Source: Vibrio sp. HI00D65
GTDB taxonomy: Bacteria > Pseudomonadota > Gammaproteobacteria > Enterobacterales > Vibrionaceae
Direction: 5' to 3'
Assembly (NCBI RefSeq): GCF_001635455.1
Contig: NZ_LWEH01000364.1
Coordinates: 62,001-126,000 of the forward strand
DNA: 64,000 nucleotides
The notes under the pieces are model-generated. The model did not search any database and was not told where the DNA came from. It worked only from the letters and a program-made list of their open reading frames with translations. Of the stretch, positions 34,327 through 42,548 are shown one piece after another. The position numbers and the translations under genes were made by a program. Each line of letters opens with the position of its first letter. The first letter of the stretch is position 1.

Positions 34327-34689
34327 ATGAACAACGTAGTAACGGACCAAGAAAAAAGTACTTTCGTCATCATTGGTGGCACATAAGGCATCGGTAAAGC
34401 ATTAGCGATGCAATTGAGAAGCGAAGACAACACAGTACACATTGCGAGCCGACATACAGGCGTTAATATCAGCAATGAAAAGTCGATTTGCGAGTACTTC
34501 GAATCGATTGGTCCCTTCGATCATTTGGTGGTCACTGCTGGCTCATCTGCTCCCGCAGGAAAGGTGACCGACGTTGCTCTTGAAGACGCAAAAACGGCAT
34601 TTGATACCAAATTTTGGGGCAGCCTGAACGTCGCCAAGCATGCGGCGCGTTACATCAAACCCAAGGGTTCTATCACGCTTACCACAGGA
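34327..34689 (+). pseudogene. Short-chain dehydrogenase remnant, nonsense-mutated and 3'-truncated
   Basis: ATG at 34327 reads MNNVVTDQEKSTFVIIGGT and then TAA (34384-34386) exactly where the SDR motif GGTSGIG has its serine; GIGKALAMQL continues in frame. Later SDR features follow (DHLVVTAGSSAPAG for the NAG region, LNVAKHAARYIKPKGSITLT). At about 34689 the SDR stops short of its catalytic Tyr and runs into an MFS sequence in another frame. One nonsense mutation and one fusion deletion are therefore visible. Confidence 0.8.
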
Positions 34690-35436
34690 TTGCCTTGCAG
34701 TTCGGTTGGCACACCACCTTCTTTACCGTAGCTGCACTTGGCACCATCGCGATGATTTCTATCCTAACGTCAATCAAATCAAGCGGTCATAGCGAAGCGA
34801 AAGACATCAAGACTCAACTAATGGCATTTAAAAATCCAATGCTGCTTATCAGCTTGGCGATCACCGCTTTTGCTTGGTCTGGGTTTATGACGCTTTACGG
34901 CTACCTTGCGCCTATTGCCATGCACATCACGGGTTACGGTCAAGACTCAGTCACTTGGATCTTAGTCATTGTCGGTGTGGGCTTGATCATAGGTAACACA
35001 TTAGGCGGCCGCTCTTCCGATAAAGATTTAGGCAAATAAAGATTTAGGCAAAGCTTCCATGTTTTGGGCAATCGCGATGGTCGCTTCACTGGTTGTGGTG
35101 GGCCTAGTGGTAGACAACAAAATCCTATTCGTTGCAGCTGCATTTGTCTTTGGTATTGCATCATTTGCGAACGTTCCTGCCATGCAACTTCGAGTAATGA
35201 ACCACGGTGGTGAAGGACAAGAACTTGCTGCTACAGCCAACATTTCAGCCTTTAACCTAGCGAATGCCTTCGGTGGATTCCTTGGTGGCATGGTACTCGA
35301 CAGCCAGCTAGGCGCAGGAATGATTCCATTCGCAGCCGTTGTTGTCCCTGTCATTGGCTTGCTACTTATTGCCAAAGCCAACCGAGCTGGTAAGCCTCAG
35401 AGCAACTCGATTTTCAGCCCAGCGGAAAGCAAGTAA
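34690..35436 (+). pseudogene. Major facilitator superfamily transporter remnant, 5'-truncated and frameshifted by a 16-bp duplication
   Basis: In one frame IALQFGWHTTFFTVAALGTI through MLLISLAITAFAWSGFMTLY to GNTLGGRSSDKDLGK is the C-terminal half of an arabinose-efflux-type MFS permease. It is then stopped by a TAA created by the duplication at 35021-35052. Removing one 16-base copy joins it in frame with ASMFWAIAMVASLVVVGLVV and the remaining helices ending at 35436. The N-terminal six helices are missing because of fusion to the SDR remnant. Not functional. Confidence 0.85.
35021..35052. repeat. Perfect 16-bp tandem duplication
   Basis: TAAAGATTTAGGCAAA occurs twice without a spacer (35021-35036, 35037-35052). 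Because 16 is not a multiple of 3 it shifts the MFS reading frame and supplies an in-frame TAA. Confidence 0.97.
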
Positions 35437-35509
35437 TCCGCTCTATAAACCGAATACAAAACTAAAAACATTGAATTAAAAAGTACTGAATTAAAACAAG
35501 GTGGATACC

Positions 35510-36598
35510 ATGAACAAATTATTCGAAACATCAGAACTCAAGGGCCTAGCACTGCAAAACCGTGTCGTTATGGCGCCTATGACTCGCGCTCGTACCAGTC
35601 AACCGGGCAATGTGCCAAACGATATGATGGCAACCTATTACCAACAACGTGCGAGCGCTGGGCTTATCATCACTGAAGCGACGCAGATCTCTGATGACTC
35701 TCAAGGCTACTCATTCACTCCCGGCGTTTATACCGATGCACAAATTGAAGGTTGGAAGTCAGTAACCACAGCAGCCAAAGAACAAGGCGCAGCAATATTC
35801 TGTCAGCTCTGGCATGTCGGCCGCGTGTCTCACCCTACCTTTCAAAAAGGCGAACTGCCGATAGCACCGTCAGCTTTGGCTCCGATAGAAACTCAGGTGT
35901 GGATTTCTGATGAGAATGGCAACGGCAACATGGTCGATTGCATCCAACCAAGAGAGATGACCCAAGCAGACATCGATCGAGTGGTTCAAGATTTTGCGAA
36001 CGCAGCAAAGAAAGCCATCAAGGCAGGCTTTAATGGAGTGGAAATCCACGGTGGCAATGGCTACCTGATTGACCAGTTCCTAAGAACCAACTCAAACAAG
36101 CGCAACGACAACTACGGTGGAAGCCGTGAGAACCGCCTTCGCTTCCTGATTGAAGTGGTTGATGCTGTGATTGCAGAGATAGGTACCGATAAAGTAGGCG
36201 TGCGCTTGGCGCCATTCATCACCTTTAAAGACATGAACTGCCCAGACATCGTGCCAACGATTTTGGAGGCTTCGAAAGCACTGCAAGCTCGTGATATCGC
36301 TTATCTACATCTTTCAGAAGCTGATTGGGATGATGCACCGGTGATACCTGAAAGCTTCCGTGTCGAACTAAGAGCCTTGTTCTCCAACACCATCATCGTC
36401 GCTGGCAGCTACACACCAGAACGCGCCGAAGAAGTATTAAACAAAGGCTACGCGGATCTCGTCGCATTTGGTCGCCCATTCGTGGCTAACCCAGATCTCG
36501 TATCACGCCTACAAAACGGCAGTGAGCTAGCACAACTCGATGGCACGACTCTATTCGGCGGCAACGAAAAGGGCTATATCGATTATCCAGCGTTGTAG
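35510..36598 (+). CDS. nemA: Alkene reductase, Old Yellow Enzyme family (NemA type)
   Basis: 362 residues from the ATG at 35510 (MNKLFETSELKGLALQNRVV), with AGGTGG five bases upstream. FMN-dependent TIM-barrel that reduces activated C=C bonds, N-ethylmaleimide and nitrate esters with NADPH. Seen are APMTRARTSQPGNVPNDMM, QLWHVGRVSH, EIHGGNGYLIDQFLR, NDNYGGSRENRLRFLIEVVD and the phosphate-site AFGRPFVANPDL. The family length is normal. It sits after the decayed SDR/MFS genes and may have shared regulation by the LysR protein. Confidence 0.93.
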   Translation: MNKLFETSELKGLALQNRVVMAPMTRARTSQPGNVPNDMMATYYQQRASAGLIITEATQISDDSQGYSFTPGVYTDAQIEGWKSVTTAAKEQGAAIFCQLWHVGRVSHPTFQKGELPIAPSALAPIETQVWISDENGNGNMVDCIQPREMTQADIDRVVQDFANAAKKAIKAGFNGVEIHGGNGYLIDQFLRTNSNKRNDNYGGSRENRLRFLIEVVDAVIAEIGTDKVGVRLAPFITFKDMNCPDIVPTILEASKALQARDIAYLHLSEADWDDAPVIPESFRVELRALFSNTIIVAGSYTPERAEEVLNKGYADLVAFGRPFVANPDLVSRLQNGSELAQLDGTTLFGGNEKGYIDYPAL

Positions 36599-36621
36599 TG
36601 GTCAAGAATTAAACACCTCCC

Positions 36622-36650
36622 AAGCCTGCATGAGTCCTGCAGGCTTATCT
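36622..36650 (+). terminator. Terminator after nemA
   Basis: AAGCCTGCA and TGCAGGCTT form a nine-base stem, followed by ATCTCTTT. Confidence 0.7.
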
Positions 36651-36806
36651 CTTTAAAAACGTGACCAAGCCGATACCTTTTCACACCCAAGAATCCACTT
36701 ACACACTTTAACTTAAACCACTGTTATATTTAAACTTTACATAAAAAACAAACTATAAAAATATCAATAATAATTCCAATTCAAACGGATAAATGAGGAC
36801 TCTCCA

Positions 36807-37628
36807 TTGTTCAACGTAGGACAAGTTTACAATCGACGTACAGATATACACGGCCGTTACAAAGGTCAGCAATATGGTGGTATAGCTACGCCTGCAGCAC
36901 ACCCATATGTATTTATCTTCACAAGCGATGCAGGTGAAGAATTTGGTTACTCTGATGGCTTTAGTGCAGACGGGACTTTCCGATATACAGGAGAAGGGCA
37001 AGAAGGTGATATGCAGATGATTAAAGGAAACTTGGCCATCTTTGAACACCAAAACAACCTAAAAGAGATTCTCTTATTTGAATCTGTCTCAACTGGTTTG
37101 GTTAGATTCGTTGGAGTTTGCAACTACATTTGTCATCACATAGAGCAACGCCCCGACAAAAACGACCAACTTCGCGACGCAATAATTTTCCATTTAGATA
37201 TAGTCCCGCAAAGTATTGGAGATAAAATTCAAACTCCAAAAATGTCATACCTTACCAAGCCAACTAAAAGTAAATCACTGAAGCAGTTACGAGACATCGC
37301 TTTAGCTTCAACACCACTTAAAGCTAGCCCTAAAGAGCAACTCACGCACGTGAAATATCGTAGTGACGCTATCAAGTTTTATGCAAAAAAACGAGCAGAT
37401 GGAACTTGTGAAGGCTGTGAAATAGCATCGCCCTTTGAGGCAAAGTCTGGTCCCTACCTAGAGGTACATCACCTGACACGATTAGCGGATGGTGGTGCTG
37501 ATTGTCCTGAAAACGTGATTGCTCTCTGCCCTAATTGCCACCGAGAAGCGCACTACTCAATAAACGCTACTGAGTTCAACTCCCAGCTCAGAGAGAAGGC
37601 ACTAAAGATTGAAGAAGAATTGTTATAA
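36807..37628 (+). CDS. McrA-like HNH endonuclease with SRA-like sensor domain (type IV restriction candidate)
   Basis: 273 residues with a TTG start (36807); GAGGA ends six bases before it, and an ATG at 36794 is in another frame. The N-terminal ~130 residues (VGQVYNRRTDIHGRYKGQQY, then GGIATP, FRYTGEGQEGDM and KGNLAI) match the SRA-like domain of ScoMcrA-type proteins, which read modified DNA. The C-terminal HNH module has Cys201/Cys204 and Cys241/Cys244 zinc pairs, His221-His222 (EVHHLTRLADGG) and His249. Type IV restriction of modified phage DNA is inferred. It stands alone, with no modification partner. Confidence 0.85.
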   Translation: MFNVGQVYNRRTDIHGRYKGQQYGGIATPAAHPYVFIFTSDAGEEFGYSDGFSADGTFRYTGEGQEGDMQMIKGNLAIFEHQNNLKEILLFESVSTGLVRFVGVCNYICHHIEQRPDKNDQLRDAIIFHLDIVPQSIGDKIQTPKMSYLTKPTKSKSLKQLRDIALASTPLKASPKEQLTHVKYRSDAIKFYAKKRADGTCEGCEIASPFEAKSGPYLEVHHLTRLADGGADCPENVIALCPNCHREAHYSINATEFNSQLREKALKIEEELL

Positions 37629-37650
37629 ACGTTTCTTTCAGGCAAAAGAA

Positions 37651-37675
37651 AGGCTCGCGTGACTAGTGCGAGCCT
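37651..37675. terminator. Hairpin after the HNH gene
   Basis: AGGCTCGC and GCGAGCCT arms around a 9-base loop, with no T tract, so a terminator is only likely. Confidence 0.5.
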
Positions 37676-37897
37676 AATGCAGTTTAGGGGGTAAACCACA
37701 ATCTGATATTAATTTGGGCTAATTATTTAACTTATGAGCCATTATGCACTTATGCGCACTAATATTCCATTTTTAAATGATTCACAGCAATTAATCAATC
37801 GATAAAAGTTAGCGTTTGGTCAATTTAAACCACATAAATAACAATTATTTAGTGAGCTGTGTCTACTAATTCATCAGAAAGCCCATACCAATCAGAT

Positions 37898-38764
37898 TTA
37901 TAGGCTTTTCATTTGCCAGTAGCCTTCACCATTAGTTGCAAGCTGACTATGTAAGTAATCGAGCGTGTCAGCAACCGTCCCTGCAATGCCTTGTGGTGGG
38001 TTAAATAACAACAAACCACTACCGATGAGTCGGTCATCGCCCTTAGGATCGCGCAGTCGCAATTCCGATTTGATAGGGCTTGGTAGCAAGCCATCTTTCA
38101 CCGCTGTCACGCAGTGGTTCAAAATCAGTGAGCTTTTGTCATCGGTGTAGAGTGGATACCAAATCAGCGCAGAGACTTTCTCTGACTGTTGATAGGCCTT
38201 AACCAAAGCATCAATCACCGCGTGATATTCGGAATCCGTTTCGTAAGGTGGGTCGATCACAATCAGGTGGTGGCTATCATGTTTCGCGACATCGTCAGGC
38301 AGTGCTTTAAGGCCATCGCCCGCAGTAATGATCAACTTGCTAGAGACATCGAGATCGCGTTGCAACTTCTCAATATTGGTTTGCAGTAAATCGGCTTCAT
38401 CTTGCTGAATATCTGAAAAATAGAAGCTATCTTGGCTGCGACCTTGTTGATAGGTAATCGCTGCCGAGCCGGGATACAGCGTGATAAGTTGATTCGGATT
38501 GTAGTATTCCAACATCGACATAAAAGATGCAAATGAATCAGGAAGGTAGGCCTTGTTGCGCCAAAGGTATCCAACCCCTTCTGCAAATTCGCCTGCGTGA
38601 TTACTTGGCGCAATGGTTAGGTCATAACACCCGGTACCTGAGTGAGTGTCGATAACATTGAGGCGCGAATGCTGCTGCATTAATGACTGAACCAGAGCAC
38701 TTAATACAGGGTGCTTCAGTGCATCACCGTGGTCGCCTACGTGACATTGATGTCGATATTCCAT
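37898..38764 (-). CDS. rlmJ: RlmJ-family 23S rRNA adenine-N6 methyltransferase
   Basis: 288 residues colinear with RlmJ (YhiR), which methylates A2030 of 23S rRNA: MEYRHQCHVGDHGDALKHPV, NVIDTHSGTGCYDLT (SAM site with a helical insertion), TLYPGSAAITYQ, catalytic DPPYE (about residue 177) and YALWYP-like ALIWYPLY. It is divergent from the usual RlmJ and may be a paralogue with another target. No signal peptide. Monocistronic. Confidence 0.85.
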   Translation of the reverse strand: MEYRHQCHVGDHGDALKHPVLSALVQSLMQQHSRLNVIDTHSGTGCYDLTIAPSNHAGEFAEGVGYLWRNKAYLPDSFASFMSMLEYYNPNQLITLYPGSAAITYQQGRSQDSFYFSDIQQDEADLLQTNIEKLQRDLDVSSKLIITAGDGLKALPDDVAKHDSHHLIVIDPPYETDSEYHAVIDALVKAYQQSEKVSALIWYPLYTDDKSSLILNHCVTAVKDGLLPSPIKSELRLRDPKGDDRLIGSGLLLFNPPQGIAGTVADTLDYLHSQLATNGEGYWQMKSL

Positions 38765-38883
38765 TCCCTTGCCTCATTTCTACTAACGTCATATAAACAT
38801 ACTTCATATCATTAGTACTTGCCTGCTCAACCCGTCGTTTTTTGAAATAGGCTCTCTTTCCTTAACTAATTGACTCTTAAATA

Positions 38884-38919
38884 AAATAAAGCCCTTCGTT
38901 CGGTTAAAAGCGAAGGGCT
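38884..38919 (-). terminator. Terminator of vemP-secD-secF
   Basis: On the minus strand AGCCCTTCG and CGAAGGGCT pair, then TTTATTTTATTT. Confidence 0.8.
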
Positions 38920-38965
38920 AAAGTAAGCTCACTTACTGAGTTGCAGCATTATCAAAATAGATAAC

Positions 38966-39907
38966 TTAAGGGTACTCACCCTCAACTTCTACAGGCGGTT
39001 TCACTTGATAGTGACAAGGCTGTAAGCCAAGTAATTTCGGAAGGGTTATACCGACCGAAATTGAAGACCATGTACCACTCGCAATGCCCACTACCAATGC
39101 GATTGCAAAGCCTTGTAGAGCCGCTCCACCAAGCAACCAAAGCGCAGATACCGTCAACAAAGTCGTACCTGAAGTCACCATGGTACGAGAGAACGTTGCT
39201 TTGACTGATTCGTTAAGCAGGTTATCAGTATCGCCGTCAAGATTGCCACGCAGCATCTCACGGACACGGTCAGCAATGATGATCGAGTCATTCAGTGAGT
39301 AGCCCAGAATCGCTAATACCGCCGCCAGCACCGTTAGGTTGAACTCAAACTGAGTCAAGGCGAATAAGCCGAAGATAATCGTCACGTCGTAAATGATCGC
39401 AGCCAAAGCGCCTAGAGCTAAACGCCATTCAAATCGTACGCTTAGGTAAAGCATAATCATTAAGAAACACACCAATACCGCCAAGCCACCTTGGTCAACC
39501 ATGTCTTGACCCACTTGAGGGCCAACCACACTGCTGTTCAGTACTTTCACTTGGTCACTCACCGATGCCAAGGCATCAACTAAGTTGGTTTGCGGTGCGT
39601 CTGTCAGCTGGCTGTAGCGAATAGTCCAGCGATCTTGCTCTGCCATGCCAACCACTTGCACGTCTTGTTGGAAAGCAGCATCAAGCTGTGTTTTCAGCGC
39701 GTCTTTGGTCACTTGATCTGAAAGTTGAACCTCAGCAACCACACCGCCTGTAAAGTCCAACCCCCAGTCAAACCCTTTCACGGCCACCAGCATTACTGAG
39801 CTCATGAACAACACAATAGAGATTACCGACATAACCTTACGAAGGAGAGTCATATTACTATTTGAAAAATAGCGTTCTGAAATTGTCATTTTTGTTGAAG
39901 TACTCAT
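38966..39907 (-). CDS. secF: Protein-export membrane protein SecF (second Sec accessory set)
   Basis: 313 residues, six membrane segments. The first segment is preceded by a basic tail and followed by KGFDWGLDFTGGVVAEVQL, the SecF signature. The later RND-type helices include LAILGYSLNDSIIIADRVRE and FSRTMVTSGTTLLTVSALWL. SecDF pulls translocating proteins across the inner membrane using an ion gradient. It lies 2 bases after secD. The pair lacks yajC and follows a VemP-like gene, so it is the inducible second set (SecDF2) of vibrios and not the housekeeping one. Confidence 0.95.
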   Translation of the reverse strand: MSTSTKMTISERYFSNSNMTLLRKVMSVISIVLFMSSVMLVAVKGFDWGLDFTGGVVAEVQLSDQVTKDALKTQLDAAFQQDVQVVGMAEQDRWTIRYSQLTDAPQTNLVDALASVSDQVKVLNSSVVGPQVGQDMVDQGGLAVLVCFLMIMLYLSVRFEWRLALGALAAIIYDVTIIFGLFALTQFEFNLTVLAAVLAILGYSLNDSIIIADRVREMLRGNLDGDTDNLLNESVKATFSRTMVTSGTTLLTVSALWLLGGAALQGFAIALVVGIASGTWSSISVGITLPKLLGLQPCHYQVKPPVEVEGEYP

Positions 39908-39909
39908 GC

Positions 39910-41703
39910 TTAAATCCTTACATCATGGCGTTGGTCACGCCCCCAAACCAAATTGATGATTGCTCGTGAAGCAAAAATGCCCGTAAACATACTGGTTAGA
40001 AGACCTAAGCCCAATGTCAACGCAAAGCCTTGAATTGGTCCGTTACCAATGGTGTAAAGAGCAACCGCTACAATCATGGTGGTAAAGTTAGCATCGAAGA
40101 TAGATGAGAACGCGCTATCGAAACCACGATCGATGGAACTAGCAAAGCTGCGTCCTTCTTTCATTTTGTCTCGAATACGTTCGAAGATAAGTACGTTAGT
40201 ATCCACCGCCATACCAACGGTTAATACCAAGCCAGCTATTCCCGGCAGGGTTAATACCGCACCCGGTAGCAATGCGATCAGACCAAACAGTGTTACCATG
40301 TTAACGATAAGCGCACCATTCGCGACCCAACCAAGACGGCGATACCATAGCGCCATAAACGTAAGAGTAAGACCAAGACCAAGCGCCAGTGCAGCAAAGC
40401 CGTTAGTCACGTTTTCTGCGCCTAAAGATGGACCAATGGTACGCTCTTCAATGATAGTCACTGGTGCTGTTAGTGAACCTGCGCGAAGCAACAGAGCAAG
40501 CTCTTGCGCTTCAGCCATGCTGCCTGCACCTGTAATTCTGAAGCGGCTACCCAATTGAGATTGGATGTTCGCAACGCTGATCACTTCACTGGTTTTCTCG
40601 CTGTTCCCAGCTCTGTCTCGGCTGTACTCGCTGTACACGGTCGCCATTGGCTTACCGATGTTGTGACGAGAGAACTCAGACATTTTCTTACCACCCGCAG
40701 AATCTAAGGTGATGTTTACTTCTGCGCTACCCATTTCACCAATGCCACTACGTGCATCAATAATGTGTTCACCACTTAGTACTGCTTTGCGAGCAACAAC
40801 CACACGGTTGCCATCGGTATCTTTTAGCGTCTGAGTATTACGAGTTGGGTTGTCGTATACCGAGTAGAACGCCAATGATGCTGTGGCACCAATCACGTCT
40901 TTTGCAGCTGCAGGATCTTGTACACCCGGTAATTCGATACGGATACGGCTTTCGCCTTGGCGTTGAATTGAGGCTTCAGTGATACCGAGCTCTTCAATAC
41001 GGCTGCGCATGATTTGTAGGTTTTGTTGAACCGTTAGGTTGCGAAGCGTGCGTTGTTCGTCTTCTGATTGCGTCAAAGTCAGCTTTTTGTCCGAGCGGTC
41101 ACGTAACCATTGTGGGAACTCTTCACGAATCAGCTTCTGTGCTTTTTCAAAGTCTGCATCGGTACGGAAGTTAAATTCCACTTTGTCCTTTGCAACTTTA
41201 CCGTGGGCATAACGCACTTGGTTAGTGATCTCATCGACCATGGCTTGCGCTTGCGCGTGGTAAACCGGTTCCATGTCTACTTCAAGTAAGAACTGCACAC
41301 CACCACGTAAATCAAGGCCTAGCTGAATCGGTGCAAAGCCCATGTCAGTCAGCCATTTTGGTGCTGCTGGCTCCATTGCTAGCGCGACGGTTGCAGTATC
41401 AAGCAGACGCTCATTCAGCACTTCTTTGGCTTTTGCTTGCTGCTCTGCATCTTCTAAGATCACCACTAAACGCTTGTCTTTCTGATAAGCCGATTTAGCT
41501 TGGATGCCTTCGCTTGCAAGGTATTGAGTCACCTGCGTCGCGTCGATGGTTTGCTCAGAGCGATTGTTAATTTGAACCGAAGCATCTTCACCATACCACG
41601 ACGGCAAAGCGCTCAGAATCATGATGATAATGGTGGTAATAAGTACCACGTATTTCCACTTAGAGTAGTGGTTGATTTGTTTTCTTGGAATGCGTTTTTT
41701 CAC
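39910..41703 (-). CDS. secD: Protein-export membrane protein SecD (second Sec accessory set)
   Basis: 597 residues. I start at GTG 41703 (MKKRIPRKQINHYSKWKYVV), eight bases after AAGAGA; a TTG two codons earlier is only three bases from it. The P1 periplasmic domain with IQLGLDLRGGVQFLLEVDM, the second head with GESRIRIELPGVQDPAAAKD, and the C-terminal helices with GLVLTVGMAVDTNVLIFERI and RGFDSAFSSIFDANFTTMIV are intact. The C-terminal charged residues typical of proton/sodium coupling are in AVDTNV. Expression is probably controlled by VemP stalling upstream. Confidence 0.95.
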   Translation of the reverse strand: MKKRIPRKQINHYSKWKYVVLITTIIIMILSALPSWYGEDASVQINNRSEQTIDATQVTQYLASEGIQAKSAYQKDKRLVVILEDAEQQAKAKEVLNERLLDTATVALAMEPAAPKWLTDMGFAPIQLGLDLRGGVQFLLEVDMEPVYHAQAQAMVDEITNQVRYAHGKVAKDKVEFNFRTDADFEKAQKLIREEFPQWLRDRSDKKLTLTQSEDEQRTLRNLTVQQNLQIMRSRIEELGITEASIQRQGESRIRIELPGVQDPAAAKDVIGATASLAFYSVYDNPTRNTQTLKDTDGNRVVVARKAVLSGEHIIDARSGIGEMGSAEVNITLDSAGGKKMSEFSRHNIGKPMATVYSEYSRDRAGNSEKTSEVISVANIQSQLGSRFRITGAGSMAEAQELALLLRAGSLTAPVTIIEERTIGPSLGAENVTNGFAALALGLGLTLTFMALWYRRLGWVANGALIVNMVTLFGLIALLPGAVLTLPGIAGLVLTVGMAVDTNVLIFERIRDKMKEGRSFASSIDRGFDSAFSSIFDANFTTMIVAVALYTIGNGPIQGFALTLGLGLLTSMFTGIFASRAIINLVWGRDQRHDVRI

Positions 41704-41870
41704 AGTCAAGATCTCTTATTTTAACTAAGTTTTGCGAACGCGAACGATGGCTACCCCCAACCAGACCAAACTGATTTAACGGCAGCAGAGTGCATTCGCG
41801 AATTGTTTTGGGGATTGGCTAAAACAACGGACACAGGGGATCGTCGATGCGACCAATCAGGGGCAAAGGA
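41704..41870 (-). promoter_or_regulatory. vemP-secD intergenic leader, likely structured
   Basis: 167-base spacer that contains self-complementary GCGAA/TTCGC elements (minus strand ATTCGCGAATGC and GTTCGCGTTCGCAAAAC) and ends with the secD ribosome site. In V. alginolyticus arrest of a ribosome on vemP unfolds such a structure and frees the secD site. The exact pairing here is not resolved by eye. Confidence 0.55.
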
Positions 41871-42377
41871 TTAGCTAAGAAGTTCTCGAAAGTGGGAATA
41901 TTGGATGTTGCCCTCTTTCCACCCCGACAAACGGGAAGGCGGAGAGCTGACAATACTGGTCCAGTGCTGTTTGAGGTCCAACATAGGGGTTGTCGCTAAC
42001 AGCGAAGCCAGTAAAGAAGGGGGAGAGAAGTCAATCAGCAAGTGATAAGCAGGCTCAAGGTCAGGCGCGCTTTCTTGCTCATTGGTTGATATACGTCGGT
42101 AAGTGGTCGCTTGAAGGCTAGATTCAGTATCGTGATAATTGGATCTGTCACCTACTGACGAAGCGCCTACTTGAACTTTATCGCACTCCAAATAGGCCGA
42201 TGGGTCATCAATGGCAGCGTTCTGACACTGTTTTTGCGCGAAAGATTGCTGTTGAGCAGTCTCGATTTGAAACGGCTTAGAAGGAAACGAATAGCCGTTA
42301 GAATTCACTAAGCCAAAGCTCAGTAAAAACAACATTAAGACTAATCGGGTACCCAGTTTAAGCAATCTAATATCCAA
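41871..42377 (-). CDS. vemP: VemP-like secretion-monitoring arrest polypeptide
   Basis: 168 residues: a signal sequence (MDIRLLKLGTRLVLMLFLLS onward, cleavage near NSNG), a low-complexity middle, and a C-terminal PSRLSGWKEGNIQYSHFREL. The SGWKE-x-N-x-x-Y core (W153) corresponds to the translation-arrest motif of V. alginolyticus VemP (HRISGWKETNAMY as I recall it), including its distance of about 15 residues from the C-terminus. VemP stalls its own translation until exported, inducing secD2F2. Here it also lies directly upstream of secDF on the same strand, so motif and synteny agree. The last few residues differ from what I recall of V. alginolyticus. Confidence 0.88.
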   Translation of the reverse strand: MDIRLLKLGTRLVLMLFLLSFGLVNSNGYSFPSKPFQIETAQQQSFAQKQCQNAAIDDPSAYLECDKVQVGASSVGDRSNYHDTESSLQATTYRRISTNEQESAPDLEPAYHLLIDFSPPSLLASLLATTPMLDLKQHWTSIVSSPPSRLSGWKEGNIQYSHFRELLS

Positions 42378-42487
42378 ACAATATTCTCGTAGATCGCCAA
42401 TCTACAACACAAATGAAACGCTGTCTTGATTTAAAATCATTTTTTTAGAAAATGATTCGATGCAACCGATTAAGCTTCAGTGCTTCC

Positions 42488-42521
42488 AAAAAAAAAAGCC
42501 AAGCAACGAGGCTTGGCTTTC
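42488..42521 (-). terminator. Terminator of the M16 peptidase gene
   Basis: On the minus strand AAAGCCAAGC-CTCGTT-GCTTGGCTTT is followed by a long T tract. Confidence 0.9.
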
Positions 42522-42548
42522 CATTACGTATGCGTCCAACGCTGATCG

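Noticed and set aside
35028..35381. 117-codon minus-strand open frame
   Set aside because: Antisense to the MFS remnant, Ala/Pro/Ser-rich shadow with no start signal.
40076..40558. 160-codon open frame on the plus strand
   Set aside because: Antisense to secD, Arg/Pro/Ser-rich composition typical of a reverse-strand shadow.
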